Assembly: GCF_011304195.1 (NCBI RefSeq)
Contig: NZ_CP049887.1
Coordinates: 1,488,001 to 1,552,000, forward strand
Source: Vagococcus hydrophili
Lineage (GTDB): Bacteria; Bacillota; Bacilli; Lactobacillales; Vagococcaceae
DNA length: 64,000 bases
Direction of reading: 5' to 3'
The position numbers were made by a program, and so were the translations under genes. Below the pieces are notes generated by a model. That model did not search any database and had not been told where the DNA came from. It was given only the letters and a program-made list of their open reading frames with translations. Shown here piece after piece: positions 49,133 to 59,300 of this stretch. The number at the start of each line of letters is the position of its first letter. Positions within the stretch are counted from its first letter, which is position 1.

Positions 49133-50358
49133 ATGAACCTCTTTTATAAAAAACGACAAGGAACGCACATGAAACACATGATGCGCTATCTGAAATATGT
49201 CTTTAATGATCATTTTTTACTAGTGATGCTGATTGCTATGGGGGCATAGGATTATACTATTCAGAGTTCGTTAAAAGTTTAACCCCAGACTTTTTCATTG
49301 CACGACCTTTTGTGCTGATTATTTGGTCATTATGCTTACTAGTAGGGAAACTAGCAACTCTGCTTAAAGAACCAGATATGATTTTCCTACTACCTAAAGA
49401 GCGACAAATGACAACTTATTTAAAAACAGCCTTTAAAAGCTCAATCTTGATACCATTTAGTGTCCTACTTTTAGTGGTTGGTATTACGATGCCTTTATTA
49501 GTAGCGACAAGCAACATTGGATTTAGTGACTTTTATCTCTTATTACTGAATGTATGGTTACTAAAATTAGCTCATTTACTCATTCAACTACAAAATATCT
49601 ACTTAAACACAGAGAAAAAAACTAAGATAGAAGGCATGTTACTAAGCCTTGGAACGCTAGGAAGTATTGCCGTGAATCTATACATAGCACCTTGGATGGG
49701 ATTAATTATCTCAATCCTGGTTTTAGCTGTGGTGTACCTAGAAACTGGGAAAGTCATCAAAGTGAATCCTTTAAATTGGGAGAAAGCTATTACTTTAGAG
49801 CGTAAGCGACTTAAAAAGATTTATTCTTTCATTAATCTATTCACTGACGTTCCAGGTCTTCAATCGGATATTAAGAGACGTGCCTACTTAGATGGTGTGT
49901 TAAATAAAATCAAAAAAGAACAAGGTCAAACGTATAACTATTTGTATGCTAGAGTTTTTCTAAGAGGAACAGAGTACAGTGGATTAGTTCTTAGATTAAC
50001 TATTATCGGGGGCTTAGCTTTATTTTTTAGTGATCAAATGATTTTGGATGGGATAATTAGCGCTCTTTTTGTTTACTTGATAGGTTTCCAGTTATTACCA
50101 ATTTATAGTGAATTTGATTATATGCTAATGACACAACTATATCCGGTGAAAAATGAAGAAAAAATGAAAGCTGTTGAAAAACTTTTAATAAAAATTTTAA
50201 TGAGTGTGATTACTATATTTAGTGTCATCGTCATGATTAGGTTACAAGATAAAGTGGGTGGAGCGATAATTGTGGGAATATTACTCTTAGAAGGCATCGT
50301 TTTCACAAAATTATATGCACCTAAACGATTAAAAAAATTAGATAAATCATTGATTTAA
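49133..50358 (+). pseudogene. ecsB: EcsB membrane subunit, frameshifted at a G run
   Basis: The gene begins MNLFYKKRQGTHMKHMMRYL directly after ecsA, but stops at TAG 49247-49249. From 49240 on, another frame continues without a break: GGIGLYYSEFVKSLTPDFFIARPFV and then an integral membrane protein of about 350 residues with several helices. The switch lies in a run of five G (49240-49244); six G would restore a product of about 408 residues. A single-base slip in a homopolymer therefore separates the two parts. It could be a real inactivation, phase variation, or a sequencing/assembly error. EcsB-like C-terminal features (YLDGVLNKIKKEQGQTY) are intact. Confidence 0.82.
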
Positions 50359-50462
50359 AAGGAAACTCGTGGCAGAATGTGATATACTATTCTTCGTCTT
50401 TATAAAAAGGTAAGATGTGTTTGAAAGTAACTCAAGTAAGTTGGTTAAAGGAGAAACTATAA

Positions 50463-51242
50463 ATGTTTAAATTTGATAATTCATGGAATCTCCAACCGAT
50501 TAAGGGAGATACCGGAAAAGCATATAGAGGAATAAAAGATAGTGAGTCGGTTTTCATTAAACGAAACTCGACCCCATTTTTAGCAGCACTGTCTCGTGAA
50601 GGGTTGACGCCAAAATTACTTTGGACCAAAAGAACCAGTGACGGAGATGTCTTAACGGCTCAAGAATGGCTAGAAGGCAGACAGTTAATGCCAAAAGAGA
50701 TGAGTAAAAGTGGCGATGTTATCCGCATATTGAAGCATCTACATCAATCAGAGTCTCTAAAATCCATGCTTCAGAGAATGGACGGACGAGAAAAATCAGC
50801 GTTTGACTTTTTAAGTGATTATGCCGTTGATTTACCTGATGATTTAAAAAATAATTTGTATTTAATGCGTGTTTTCAGATATTTAGAAGATCATTTACCA
50901 GCCTTTCATTCTGTTTACTACACAGCGTGTCACGGGGACCCGATGCACAACAATTGGTTACTATCAACAGAAGAAACTGTCTTTTTAGTTGATTGGGACT
51001 ATTCAGTCTTAGCCGATCCAGCTTTAGATATTGGTACAATATTAGGTCAATATATCGATATTAAATATTGGGATTACTGGGTAGCAGAATACGGCGCAGC
51101 AGGTGACGAAAACATCATGGACCGGGTGTATTGGTATGCTGGAATTAATTTATTACTACAAATTAAACGAAGTTACCTAAATTACGAACGAGAACAAATG
51201 AACGCGTATATCGCCCAATTGAAAAAAATATATGAGTACTAA
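50463..51242 (+). CDS. Aminoglycoside-phosphotransferase-like kinase (YtmP-type)
   Basis: The 259-residue kinase-fold protein has the catalytic loop CHGDPMHNNWL (HGD-x4-N) and the metal-binding DWDYS of choline/aminoglycoside kinase-type enzymes. It lies just before trmB, as ytmP does in Bacillus, suggesting the YtmP family; no substrate is known. It lacks signs of antibiotic resistance context. AAAGGAG precedes the ATG. Its TAA stop (51240-51242) is directly followed by the first of two tandem palindromic repeats. Confidence 0.82.
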   Translation: MFKFDNSWNLQPIKGDTGKAYRGIKDSESVFIKRNSTPFLAALSREGLTPKLLWTKRTSDGDVLTAQEWLEGRQLMPKEMSKSGDVIRILKHLHQSESLKSMLQRMDGREKSAFDFLSDYAVDLPDDLKNNLYLMRVFRYLEDHLPAFHSVYYTACHGDPMHNNWLLSTEETVFLVDWDYSVLADPALDIGTILGQYIDIKYWDYWVAEYGAAGDENIMDRVYWYAGINLLLQIKRSYLNYEREQMNAYIAQLKKIYEY

Positions 51243-51365
51243 CCAGAGTGGTGAAAAAATCGTTTTGCTCCGAGTAACTGGAAGGAATATCAAACAATCC
51301 ATGGGTTTAGGATTGATTGATATTCCTGAAGTTACCGAAGGAGCAGATTTTTAAACCCGGACTAA
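51243..51365 (+). repeat. Stop-codon-associated palindromic repeat, copy D
   Basis: It starts CCAGAGTGGTG right after the TAA of the kinase-fold gene. Outer arms ATCG...GCTCC with GGAGC.GAT, and GTAACT with AGTTAC; inner stem GGAATATCAAACAATCC with its near complement (one A-A mismatch). It ends with CCCGGACTAA, after which copy E begins 123 bp from the start of D. Confidence 0.8.
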
Positions 51366-51510
51366 CCAGAGTGGTGAAAATGGCGTTTAGCTCTGAGCAA
51401 CTGGAGGTGAATAGAAACAATCCGCGTTTTGGATTGATTCTATTCAGTGAAGATGCCGAAGGAGCTGCCGTTTGAATCCAGACTACAATAGTGGTAAAAA
51501 CAATATAAAT
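51366..51510 (+). repeat. Palindromic repeat, copy E, with a truncated third unit
   Basis: Outer arms are of the GGCG...GCTC/GAGC.GCC type with GCAACT opposite AGATGC (one mismatch); inner stem GAATAGAAACAATCC with its near complement. It ends ATCCAGACTACAA at 51488, and TAGTGGTAAAAAC from 51489 is the beginning of a third, lost unit. Confidence 0.8.
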
Positions 51511-51565
51511 TCAAGTAGAGGCAGACAAAAGAGTCCGCCTCTTTTTTAAAGAAAAGGAGATTATT

Positions 51566-52219
51566 ATGAGATTACGTAACAAACCAGGCGCAAAAGAAAC
51601 TATTTTAGCTCATCCGCACTATATTTTAGATGATGGTAGTCAGTGGAAAGGAAAGTGGCAAGAGCGTTTTGAAAAAGCACAACCGATTCATATTGAAGTT
51701 GGAAGTGGTAAGGGTCAATTTATCGTTGAAATGGCGAAGGCACATCCTGAGATTAACTACATCGGGATTGAACTTCAAACAAACGCTATTATTGCTATTT
51801 TAGAGAAACAAATGGAAGAAAAATTGCCTAATTTACAGCTTTTACTTGTTAACGGAGCTGATTTAACTGATTATTTTGCAGACGGGGAAGTTGATTTAGT
51901 TTATTTAAACTTCTCAGATCCGTGGCCAAAAACAAAACATGAAAAACGTCGTTTAACCTTCCATACATTTTTAAAAACTTACGAAACAATCGCTAAGCCA
52001 AAAGCAGAGTTACATTTTAAAACAGACAATCAAGGGTTGTTTGAATATTCTCTAGCGAGTGTGACTTGGTACGGGATGACGATTAAGCAAGTTTGGCTTG
52101 ATTTACATACAAGTGATTATGAAGGAAATATCATGACAGAGTATGAAGAGAAATTTTCTGGACGTGGTGAAAGAATTTACAGATTAGAGGCAATCTTTAA
52201 TGGGAAAGATGTAGAATAA
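51566..52219 (+). CDS. trmB: tRNA (guanine-N7-)-methyltransferase
   Basis: The 217-residue protein makes m7G46 in tRNA. The SAM motif [11 protein letters not shown] and the TrmB signature [16 protein letters not shown] are present, and the C-terminal [17 protein letters not shown] is typical. AAGGAG precedes the ATG. Upstream there are only the repeats, so its promoter may lie within or behind them or the gene may be read from the kinase-fold gene. A terminator follows. Confidence 0.94.
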   Translation: MRLRNKPGAKETILAHPHYILDDGSQWKGKWQERFEKAQPIHIEVGSGKGQFIVEMAKAHPEINYIGIELQTNAIIAILEKQMEEKLPNLQLLLVNGADLTDYFADGEVDLVYLNFSDPWPKTKHEKRRLTFHTFLKTYETIAKPKAELHFKTDNQGLFEYSLASVTWYGMTIKQVWLDLHTSDYEGNIMTEYEEKFSGRGERIYRLEAIFNGKDVE

Positions 52220-52249
52220 ACCCAAAAAATTTAAGAAGATAACTGAATT

Positions 52250-52297
52250 AAACAAAAAAGTAAGTCAACTGATTTTGGTGACTTACTTTTTTGTTTA
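52250..52297 (+). terminator. Terminator after trmB
   Basis: AAACAAAAAAGTAAGTCA pairs with TGACTTACTTTTTTGTTT; near-perfect and usable in both directions. Confidence 0.85.
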
Positions 52298-52693
52298 ATT
52301 TTTTTTAAATAAAATTGTATATAAAATGTTTTTTTTAGGTGGTTTTATGTAAAAAAGCGAATAAAAACGACTATTGCATAAAAAATGTGTTATATTATTT
52401 ACATGGAAGATGTTAATTATATCTATAAGGTTTAAAAGTTGTTTAAATGTTTATTTTTAAAGTTAAAATCACTTATGTTATCTTGTTTATAATTTTAAAG
52501 TGTTAATAAGATTAAAAGTGATCAAAATAAAAAAAAGTGTTTTTATAGAAAATATTTTTTTTATTTAAGAAAAACATGAGTACTTGTGAGCTTAGTGAGA
52601 AATATATTGAAACTTTATCACAATGTTATTGTAAGTCAATCGATGACTTGCAAGCTTTTTAAAAGAATACAAAAATTTTGGAGGAAGTACAGG
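52298..52693 (+). other. Long AT-rich leader of the WxL operon with a terminator-like hairpin
   Basis: No gene is supported. TTGCAT at 52374 and TTATATTATTT near 52390 hint at a promoter but spacing is poor. At 52631-52651 GTAAGTCA pairs with TGACTTGC (one G-U) and is followed by AAGCTTTTT at 52652-52660, resembling an attenuator 34 bp ahead of the first gene. Confidence 0.45.
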
Positions 52694-53038
52694 ATGATGA
52701 AGAAAAAGATAGTCTATCTAATGCTAGTCTTTTGTTTCATAGGGACTTCAATCAGTGTTTATGGAGAAGGAGTAAATGTTTTGGATGGGGATGCAGGGAT
52801 ACGCTTTATTGATGATGACACTCAAACATCAACAACTGAGACTAGCAGTACTAGTAGCTCATCAACTACGATAACCAGTACAAGCAAAACAACTGAGAAA
52901 AGTTCTGAAGAGGGGATAAAGAAATTATTACCTCGTACAGGAGAAGAACAAGCAAATCGTCTATTATTATTAGGTTTACTTGTTGTTTTTTCTAGTATTT
53001 TCATCATAAGGATGAAAAAGAAAATTAAAGAGATATGA
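52694..53038 (+). CDS. Small LPXTG-anchored surface protein of the WxL operon
   Basis: The 114-residue protein has a signal peptide (about residues 1-25), then GVNVLDGDAGIRFIDDD, which resembles the mature N-terminus of its WxL neighbour (AKIKFIDGGD). A Ser/Thr-rich stalk follows, then LPRTGE at about residue 78, a hydrophobic helix and a positive tail, i.e. a complete sortase signal. Short LPXTG proteins are regular members of WxL clusters in Enterococcus and Lactobacillus. It is the first gene of the operon; GGAGG is nine bases before the ATG. Confidence 0.85.
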   Translation: MMKKKIVYLMLVFCFIGTSISVYGEGVNVLDGDAGIRFIDDDTQTSTTETSSTSSSSTTITSTSKTTEKSSEEGIKKLLPRTGEEQANRLLLLGLLVVFSSIFIIRMKKKIKEI

Positions 53039-53089
53039 GAAGGAAGTAACCTTTTTATATAAATATTAATGTTAAGGAGAGAATTGAAA

Positions 53090-54007
53090 ATGAAAAAAGT
53101 ATTTTTATACGGAGCACTTTTAGGAACAACAGTCGGCGTTTTTGGAGGGATCACAACAGCTTTTGCTGAAGCACCAGCAGTGGACTATGAAACACCAACT
53201 AAAGCAAACTCAGATGCTAAAATTAAATTTATTGATGGTGGAGATCCTGAGATTGTAGATCCAATTGACCCTACAAAAGTCGTTGACCCAGTTGATCCAG
53301 TTAATCCAAATCGTGGAGATTTAATGATTCAATATGTTTCAAATTTTGATTTTGGTGTTCGTAAAAGAGTAACAAGTAAAGAGCTTACAGCTAATGCTAA
53401 AGCAGTTAAAGTAGTTCCTAAAGGAGAAAAAAAAGAGGATGTATCTAAACAATATGAAGTAATGCCTTTTGTTTCTACTTTAGATATGCGTCCAGAACGT
53501 GAAGGTGGTTGGAATTTACAAGTCAACCAAGGAGAATTTACGTTCAAAAAAGATGGAAAGAATATTCCTATCAAGGGTGCAGAAATGATCTTTACTAATA
53601 CTAACTACGCTGATTATATCAATGGTGGTGGGGCACAACCAAATGCACCTCAGATTGTTGATAAAGCAACTAGTAAACTTGATTATGACTTAAAAGGAAC
53701 AAATTATACTCAATATTTAGATGGACTTGGAAATGGTCTGAAAATTACAGGAACAAATACTCCTGTTGCTTTTGCAGATGCTTCTAAAACTGATCAAGGT
53801 GTGGGGTCTTATTCTCTAGCTTTAGGAAATAAATTGGTTGATGATGCAAAAGATCAAACAAGCAAACAAATTGCTGATAAAGAGCCAGCTGAAGTATACA
53901 AATCTACAAATGGTGTAACATTTAGAATGCCTAAACAAACTGCTGTGGGGACTGATTCAGAATACCATGCAACAGTAACTTGGACATTAGCACCAGGAAT
54001 TAAATAA
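53090..54007 (+). CDS. WxL-domain surface protein
   Basis: The 305-residue secreted protein has a signal peptide (cleavage near AFAEAPA), an acidic Pro-rich segment with repeated DPxDP, and a C-terminal WxL domain carrying both motifs: GGWNLQVNQ (about residue 141) and TVTWTLAPG (about residue 298). WxL domains bind peptidoglycan non-covalently, displayed together with DUF916 partners. AAGGAGAG precedes the ATG at 53090. A hairpin lies between this gene and the DUF916 gene, which may reduce downstream expression. Confidence 0.88.
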   Translation: MKKVFLYGALLGTTVGVFGGITTAFAEAPAVDYETPTKANSDAKIKFIDGGDPEIVDPIDPTKVVDPVDPVNPNRGDLMIQYVSNFDFGVRKRVTSKELTANAKAVKVVPKGEKKEDVSKQYEVMPFVSTLDMRPEREGGWNLQVNQGEFTFKKDGKNIPIKGAEMIFTNTNYADYINGGGAQPNAPQIVDKATSKLDYDLKGTNYTQYLDGLGNGLKITGTNTPVAFADASKTDQGVGSYSLALGNKLVDDAKDQTSKQIADKEPAEVYKSTNGVTFRMPKQTAVGTDSEYHATVTWTLAPGIK

Positions 54008-54017
54008 TAATTTGATC

Positions 54018-54066
54018 AAAAGAGCTTAGTGGATGAAAGAGCGATTTCTTTTATCCACTAGCTTTG
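54018..54066 (+). other. Intercistronic hairpin in the WxL operon
   Basis: GAGCTTAGTGGAT pairs with ATCCACTAGCTT around a loop of about 18 nt. No T-run follows, so it looks like an mRNA processing or stability element between the WxL gene and the first DUF916 gene. Confidence 0.45.
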
Positions 54067-54085
54067 ATATTGAAGAGGCGATGAG

Positions 54086-55273
54086 ATGATAAAGAAAAAA
54101 GGGTTTTTAAGTTTCCTAGTAATAGTCATCGGAGTTTTATTCTTGTCAAACACTAGCACAGCAGCTGATACCACCGTAAAAAATAGTGGAAAAGGTGCTG
54201 ATTTTGGAGTTTCTGTGATATATCCTGATAATCAATTTAAGGAAACAGGACAAAGTGGCTATTTTGATTTAAGAGTTAAACCGGGAGATAAGCAAACCAT
54301 AAAGATAAAGGTTAATAATATTTCTAAAAAGGAAATCAATGTTCAAGCAAAGCTAAATCGTGGTATGACTAATGATAACGGTTTACTAGATTATAGTTTA
54401 GATAAGAAAAAAGATACTCAAAAATTAGAAGACAATATCAACTTTTATAAAATAGCATCAATTAAAGAAGAAAAAATCAAAGTACCTGCCAATGCTTCAA
54501 AAGAAGTTAGTATTGACTTAGAAATTCCTAAAGATGAATTTAGAGGAACTGTTTTAGGCGGTGTGTATTTTACTCAAACGGATGAATTATCAAAAGAAGA
54601 TCAGAAAAGACAGGTAGTTAATGCATTTGCTTATGCTGTGCCGATTGTTTTGAAAGAATCTGATGAGACTATAAAGAATAAAATGTCATTAGGAAAAGTA
54701 GAACCTAATCTACGTAATTATCATCCCTATATTGAAGCTGAATTAATTAATGAATCTTCAGCGCTTATTAAAAGTTTAAAAGTAGAAGGTCGAATTACTG
54801 ATAAAAAAGCAAAAGAAGATATTTATGTAAAAAAAGAAGAAAAACTACAAATGGCACCCAATAGTAATTTTAAATTCGGTTTTGATATGAAGGACACAGC
54901 AACGGTTCCTGGTGATTATCATTTAAAAATGAAGATAGAAGCAGATGGGCAACCATACGAATTTGAAAAAGATTTTAAAATTACTAAAGACCAAGCTAAA
55001 AAAATAAATGAGGATTCTGTTTACCTGACTAAAGAAGATAATAACAAATGGCTAATAATTGCTTTAGTTGTGGGTGGTGTGGTTCTCTTAATTATCATTG
55101 TTGTCGTAATTCTTTTAGTTAGAAAAAATAAAAAAGCTAAAAAGAAAACATCTAAGAAAAAATCAAGTAGTCAGAAAAAAAGTAACAACAAAAAAGAACA
55201 TTCTAAAAAAGGTTCTTCTTCAAGTAAAAAAGGAAAAAGCAGTAGCGAAGGTAAGCGTAAGAAACATAAATAA
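54086..55273 (+). CDS. WxL-interacting protein (DUF916/DUF3324), first copy
   Basis: The 395-residue protein has a signal peptide, then FGVSVIYPDNQFKETGQSGYF, which is the DUF916 start (YFDLRVKPGDKQTIKIKV), followed by a DUF3324-like region (GKVEPNLRNYHPYIEAELIN, MAPNSNFKFGFDM). One transmembrane helix at about residues 320-345 is followed by a Lys/Ser-rich cytoplasmic tail of about 50 residues. Such proteins bind WxL proteins and host matrix in enterococci. It has a paralogue directly downstream. A binding site GAGGCGATGAG precedes the ATG. Confidence 0.85.
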   Translation: MIKKKGFLSFLVIVIGVLFLSNTSTAADTTVKNSGKGADFGVSVIYPDNQFKETGQSGYFDLRVKPGDKQTIKIKVNNISKKEINVQAKLNRGMTNDNGLLDYSLDKKKDTQKLEDNINFYKIASIKEEKIKVPANASKEVSIDLEIPKDEFRGTVLGGVYFTQTDELSKEDQKRQVVNAFAYAVPIVLKESDETIKNKMSLGKVEPNLRNYHPYIEAELINESSALIKSLKVEGRITDKKAKEDIYVKKEEKLQMAPNSNFKFGFDMKDTATVPGDYHLKMKIEADGQPYEFEKDFKITKDQAKKINEDSVYLTKEDNNKWLIIALVVGGVVLLIIIVVVILLVRKNKKAKKKTSKKKSSSQKKSNNKKEHSKKGSSSSKKGKSSSEGKRKKHK

Positions 55274-55301
55274 GTGATTAATAAAACAGAAGTGGTGTCG
55301 C

Positions 55302-56345
55302 ATGAGAAAAAAAGTGAAATATTTCAATATGGTTTTAATGAATAGTCTGTTTTTCATATTCTTCTTTCAAGGAACCTTGGTAGAAGCAGGGAATAATCTG
55401 ATTACAGTTTATCCGGTACTACCGACGAATCAAATAGATAAAAAATTATCTTATTTTGATTTGAAAGTTAAACCCGGAGATGAACAAAAATTAGATCTTA
55501 TCTTACAAAATAACGATACAAAAGATAAGAATTTAGAGTTAGAAATTAATCCTGCAACAACGGGTGCTTCTGGCAATATTGTTTATACTGCTACTAATGA
55601 ATCAAAAGAGAAAGATACGAAAGTAATGACCTTACCAGATATTGCAAAAGTGAAACCAAAACTTAAAGTAAAAGCTGGCGAGGAAAAAAAAGTAACGATC
55701 GAAATGAAAGTACCTAACACATCTTTTGAAGGAATTATACTGGGCGGCATAAACATAAAAGAAGAAGCAGAGAAAAATGAAGAGGTCACGACTAACGCAG
55801 GACTAAGTCCTAAGTTTAGTCATTCCATAGCGATTCAATTAAGAGAAGGAGATAAATTACCAGACCCTAATATCGAGCTAAAAGATGTGAGTGCGATATC
55901 TGAATATGGTAAAAATCGAGTGACTCTTCAGTTGGAAAATACCACACCTGTTTTGATTGATCATTTAACGTATCAGGCTTTCGTTCGTAAAGTCGGCAGT
56001 AAAGAAGTGTTGATTCATGAAGAGCAAAAAGACTACCGATTAGCGCCTAATTCGATGTTTGATTTTAAAATGGATTGGAATCAAGATGAAATCAAAGCAG
56101 GGCATTATTTGTTAAATCTAGTAGTCACTGAGAATAAAATTAAGAAAGACTGGTCTTTTGAAAAAGAATTTATTGTTTCAGAAGAAGATGCTAATAAGTT
56201 TAATGCTGAGTCGGTCAATGCTATACGAAAAAAGAAAAAAACAAAAATAATTGTTGTGATACTTGTGTTAGTCATTAGTGCACTTGTTGCTGTAACTATT
56301 TATTTGTTTTTAAAATCATCAAAGAAAAAGAGTGGAAGGAGTTGA
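55302..56345 (+). CDS. WxL-interacting protein (DUF916/DUF3324), second copy
   Basis: The 347-residue paralogue has YFDLKVKPGDEQKLDLILQNN and FEGIILGGINIKEE, matching the first copy's FRGTVLGGVYFTQT, and a DUF3324-like second half (VTLQLENTTPVLIDHL, LAPNSMFDFKMDW). One membrane helix lies at about residues 314-335. Its cytoplasmic tail is only a few basic residues, unlike the long tail of the first copy. The start (RBS GTGGTG) is weak, and translation is probably coupled; its last bases come close to the start of the large adhesin gene. Confidence 0.85.
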   Translation: MRKKVKYFNMVLMNSLFFIFFFQGTLVEAGNNLITVYPVLPTNQIDKKLSYFDLKVKPGDEQKLDLILQNNDTKDKNLELEINPATTGASGNIVYTATNESKEKDTKVMTLPDIAKVKPKLKVKAGEEKKVTIEMKVPNTSFEGIILGGINIKEEAEKNEEVTTNAGLSPKFSHSIAIQLREGDKLPDPNIELKDVSAISEYGKNRVTLQLENTTPVLIDHLTYQAFVRKVGSKEVLIHEEQKDYRLAPNSMFDFKMDWNQDEIKAGHYLLNLVVTENKIKKDWSFEKEFIVSEEDANKFNAESVNAIRKKKKTKIIVVILVLVISALVAVTIYLFLKSSKKKSGRS

Positions 56346-56349
56346 AACG

Positions 56350-59300
56350 ATGAAAAAGTTAAATCTACTACTGACATTTTTAATAGGAATGAGTTGTTTG
56401 CTTTTTGTTAATTCAACAACCGTCTCAGCTCAATCTGTACATGATGAACTGAATGATGTCCGAAAAAATGGAAACCATAAGACTGACAAGATAATGGACG
56501 AGTTTAAAGTGTCGGAAGTAAAAAAAGATGGTTCACTAAAAGAATTTAAATCGCGAGAAACCGTGATGAATGATACAAAGATCCAAGTGAAGTGGGGCTT
56601 TAACACAGATAATAAATATGAAAAAAATGATGTGTTGACCTACAAAATCCCAGAAGGTATTTCTTTAGAAAGAGATTATTCTGGTGATTTAAGAGATACT
56701 AGTGATACAAGTACTGAGGCAAAAGAACCAACTAGAGAAACCAATGCTAGTTTTTTTATGAGTAAAGAATCTCGAACGATTAGTATTATTTTCAATAAAA
56801 AAACACCAGCAGTTAATCAAGATTACAATGTAACCTTTGAAACTCGTCTTTATTATCCAGATCCTGATGCAGCGATGTTAAAAGAGTTAGAGTGGAATAC
56901 AAAAAATGGTGATAAGATTTTTTATTTGAATGTTCCTTTTAGTGGGACGATAAAAAAATCAGAAGAAGATAGTCTTATCTTAGTTGATAATACGGGGCAA
57001 GAAACAGATTACATGCCAAAAAAGGCAAAAATGAAAAAGAAGGTAAATAATTATCAAGTAGTTTCCACGTATCAAGGACAGTATGACTATGGATTTGGGT
57101 TTGATCGAACTATGGTCACAGGTAATAAAACGATAGGTGTGGAAATTAATAAATCATCCATTAAACTTGAAGCACAGTCTATTACAGCCAGTGGGAAACC
57201 CATAGGAGAAAAAGAAACCTTAAAAGAAGGAATCGATTATAAGTTTGAAAAAGATGATCGCGTTATTTTTTTACACGATTTTAATAAAGTAATCTATGTT
57301 ACATATGAAGCAGATTTTGATTACAGTAAATTTGAAGCAGCCGATTATAATCGGGATCGATTCACTACAGGGTTCAGAAGTAATGCAATAGGAAATGATA
57401 AGAATTTACCTGAAGAGATTCAAACATTTACTGATCGATATGAAAACTATTATTGGTGGATAGACTTTAATTTAAAAAAAGCAGATCAACGTAAATTTTT
57501 AAAGTTTGAGGAAGAATATCAAAAATTGAGTGATCCACGAAGTAATCTAACATTTCGAAAAAGTGATGAACCAATACACGAATTTAAATTATTTGTTAAT
57601 CTAAATAAAGATTTGTTGAGAAAAAATACTAAAATTTTAATCGAATTGGATAATCAACCTAAGGATGTTAATGAAGAACAAGTTTTTATGAATGAAGTTA
57701 AAGGGGCTCCTATCTATAGTTACGATGTGGCGGTGACAGAAGAAGGAGAAGTGACTCTTAACGATTATAATAAACGAAAAGAAAGTAAAGATTGGAAAAT
57801 TGAAGGTGATTCTTCAGGGCATAAATTATATTTAACTTATGTTGGAGAGGATACTGATCAAAGTATTGGACTAAGTGTTCCAGTAGGACGTTCAAGTCGT
57901 TTCGGAAGATGGAATTTTGATCAGCCAGGAAAAGCAAGTGTGGTTGACTCTAAAGGAAAAACTTGGATAGATAAATTCCGACTTGATAATGTTCCGGATG
58001 GAGAAAATGGTGTTGCATTATGGTCTAATTTGTTTGCTGTTGGACTCGATCAAATATCAATAAGCTCTACAGTTAATAAAATCTATATGCCTTTAGATAA
58101 AGTTGAATATACTTTTAGAGAAAAAGCTGAATTAAAGGATGTTCGCTCGATTAGTATTAAAAATACAGGTTATGGAAAAAAAGAAAATGAGGCTGAAACT
58201 TTAGAACAAGGTAAGGATTTTAAGGTTAATATAGATAAAAATGTCGTAACTATCACTTTCCTAACTGAAGTTAAAGGACGCATTTCTATTGGCTATAATT
58301 TGGAATATAAGATGGAGAAAGAAGATATATCTATCTCTTACACGATTGCTATGATACCAAAAGATGGTTCGCCTAAAAGACAACTATGGTCAGGTGGCGG
58401 GGTCCCAGGTGTTTGGTTATCAGATAGTGCTGTATTCTTTAGTAAGCATAATGCTGTTTATAAAGGAGCTGATGACGAAAAGATTATGTTCGATGGTAAT
58501 AAGCCAATTAATGAAGGAATGTATGTTATTAATCCAAGAGCGAGAGAATATACATTGAAAAATTATAAAATTGGTGATGCATCAAACACGAAATTGAAAT
58601 TTGGAAATCAGTTAAAAATTTATCGCTTGAATCGTCCATTAAAAAATGGAGAGACCTTTAATTCAGTTATAAATGAGGACACGAGTACAGAAATATTACC
58701 TACAGATAAAGATTATCCTAAAATAGAAACACCTTCTAATTCAACGGGTTATGAAATAATGTTTACGTTTAATCAGGAGATAAAAACACCAATAGCTATT
58801 AGATTTGGTGCTGAAAAAGAAAACTACTATGACCAAACAACCGCATCTGTGAGTGATGCTACCGAATACGAAGGAAACTATCATACAGATAGTACCAAAG
58901 GTAGAATTGATTTTACAACAAAACTCAAGGCTCATTTTATTGCTGAAAAAAGCACAAAATATACTGAGATGATTAATGTCTCACTAAAAGTACCTGCAAT
59001 GGAAAATGCTTTTATTAAGAAAGATACTAATTTTGTTATAAACGCCAATCTAAATAATGCGGATATCTATAATGCTAAGATTATTCTAAAAGATGCAGAT
59101 GGTAATATTATTCCTTCATCAGATGTAGACGTTATGGGCGATGTCTCTATAATCAATAATCATCGAATCATCATCAAAGTGAATAAAGATCTCCATAAGG
59201 GACTTGATATGGTGATTCCTGTAGTGTATCGGACCTCAGGAGATAAGATATTTACAGCAGATAAAATTTATGAAGAACTTACTCGTGATGAGAAACCTAG

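Noticed and set aside
50463-51242. Antibiotic-resistance aminoglycoside phosphotransferase
   Set aside because: The kinase motifs are present, but the position before trmB and overall sequence fit the housekeeping YtmP group rather than a resistance enzyme.
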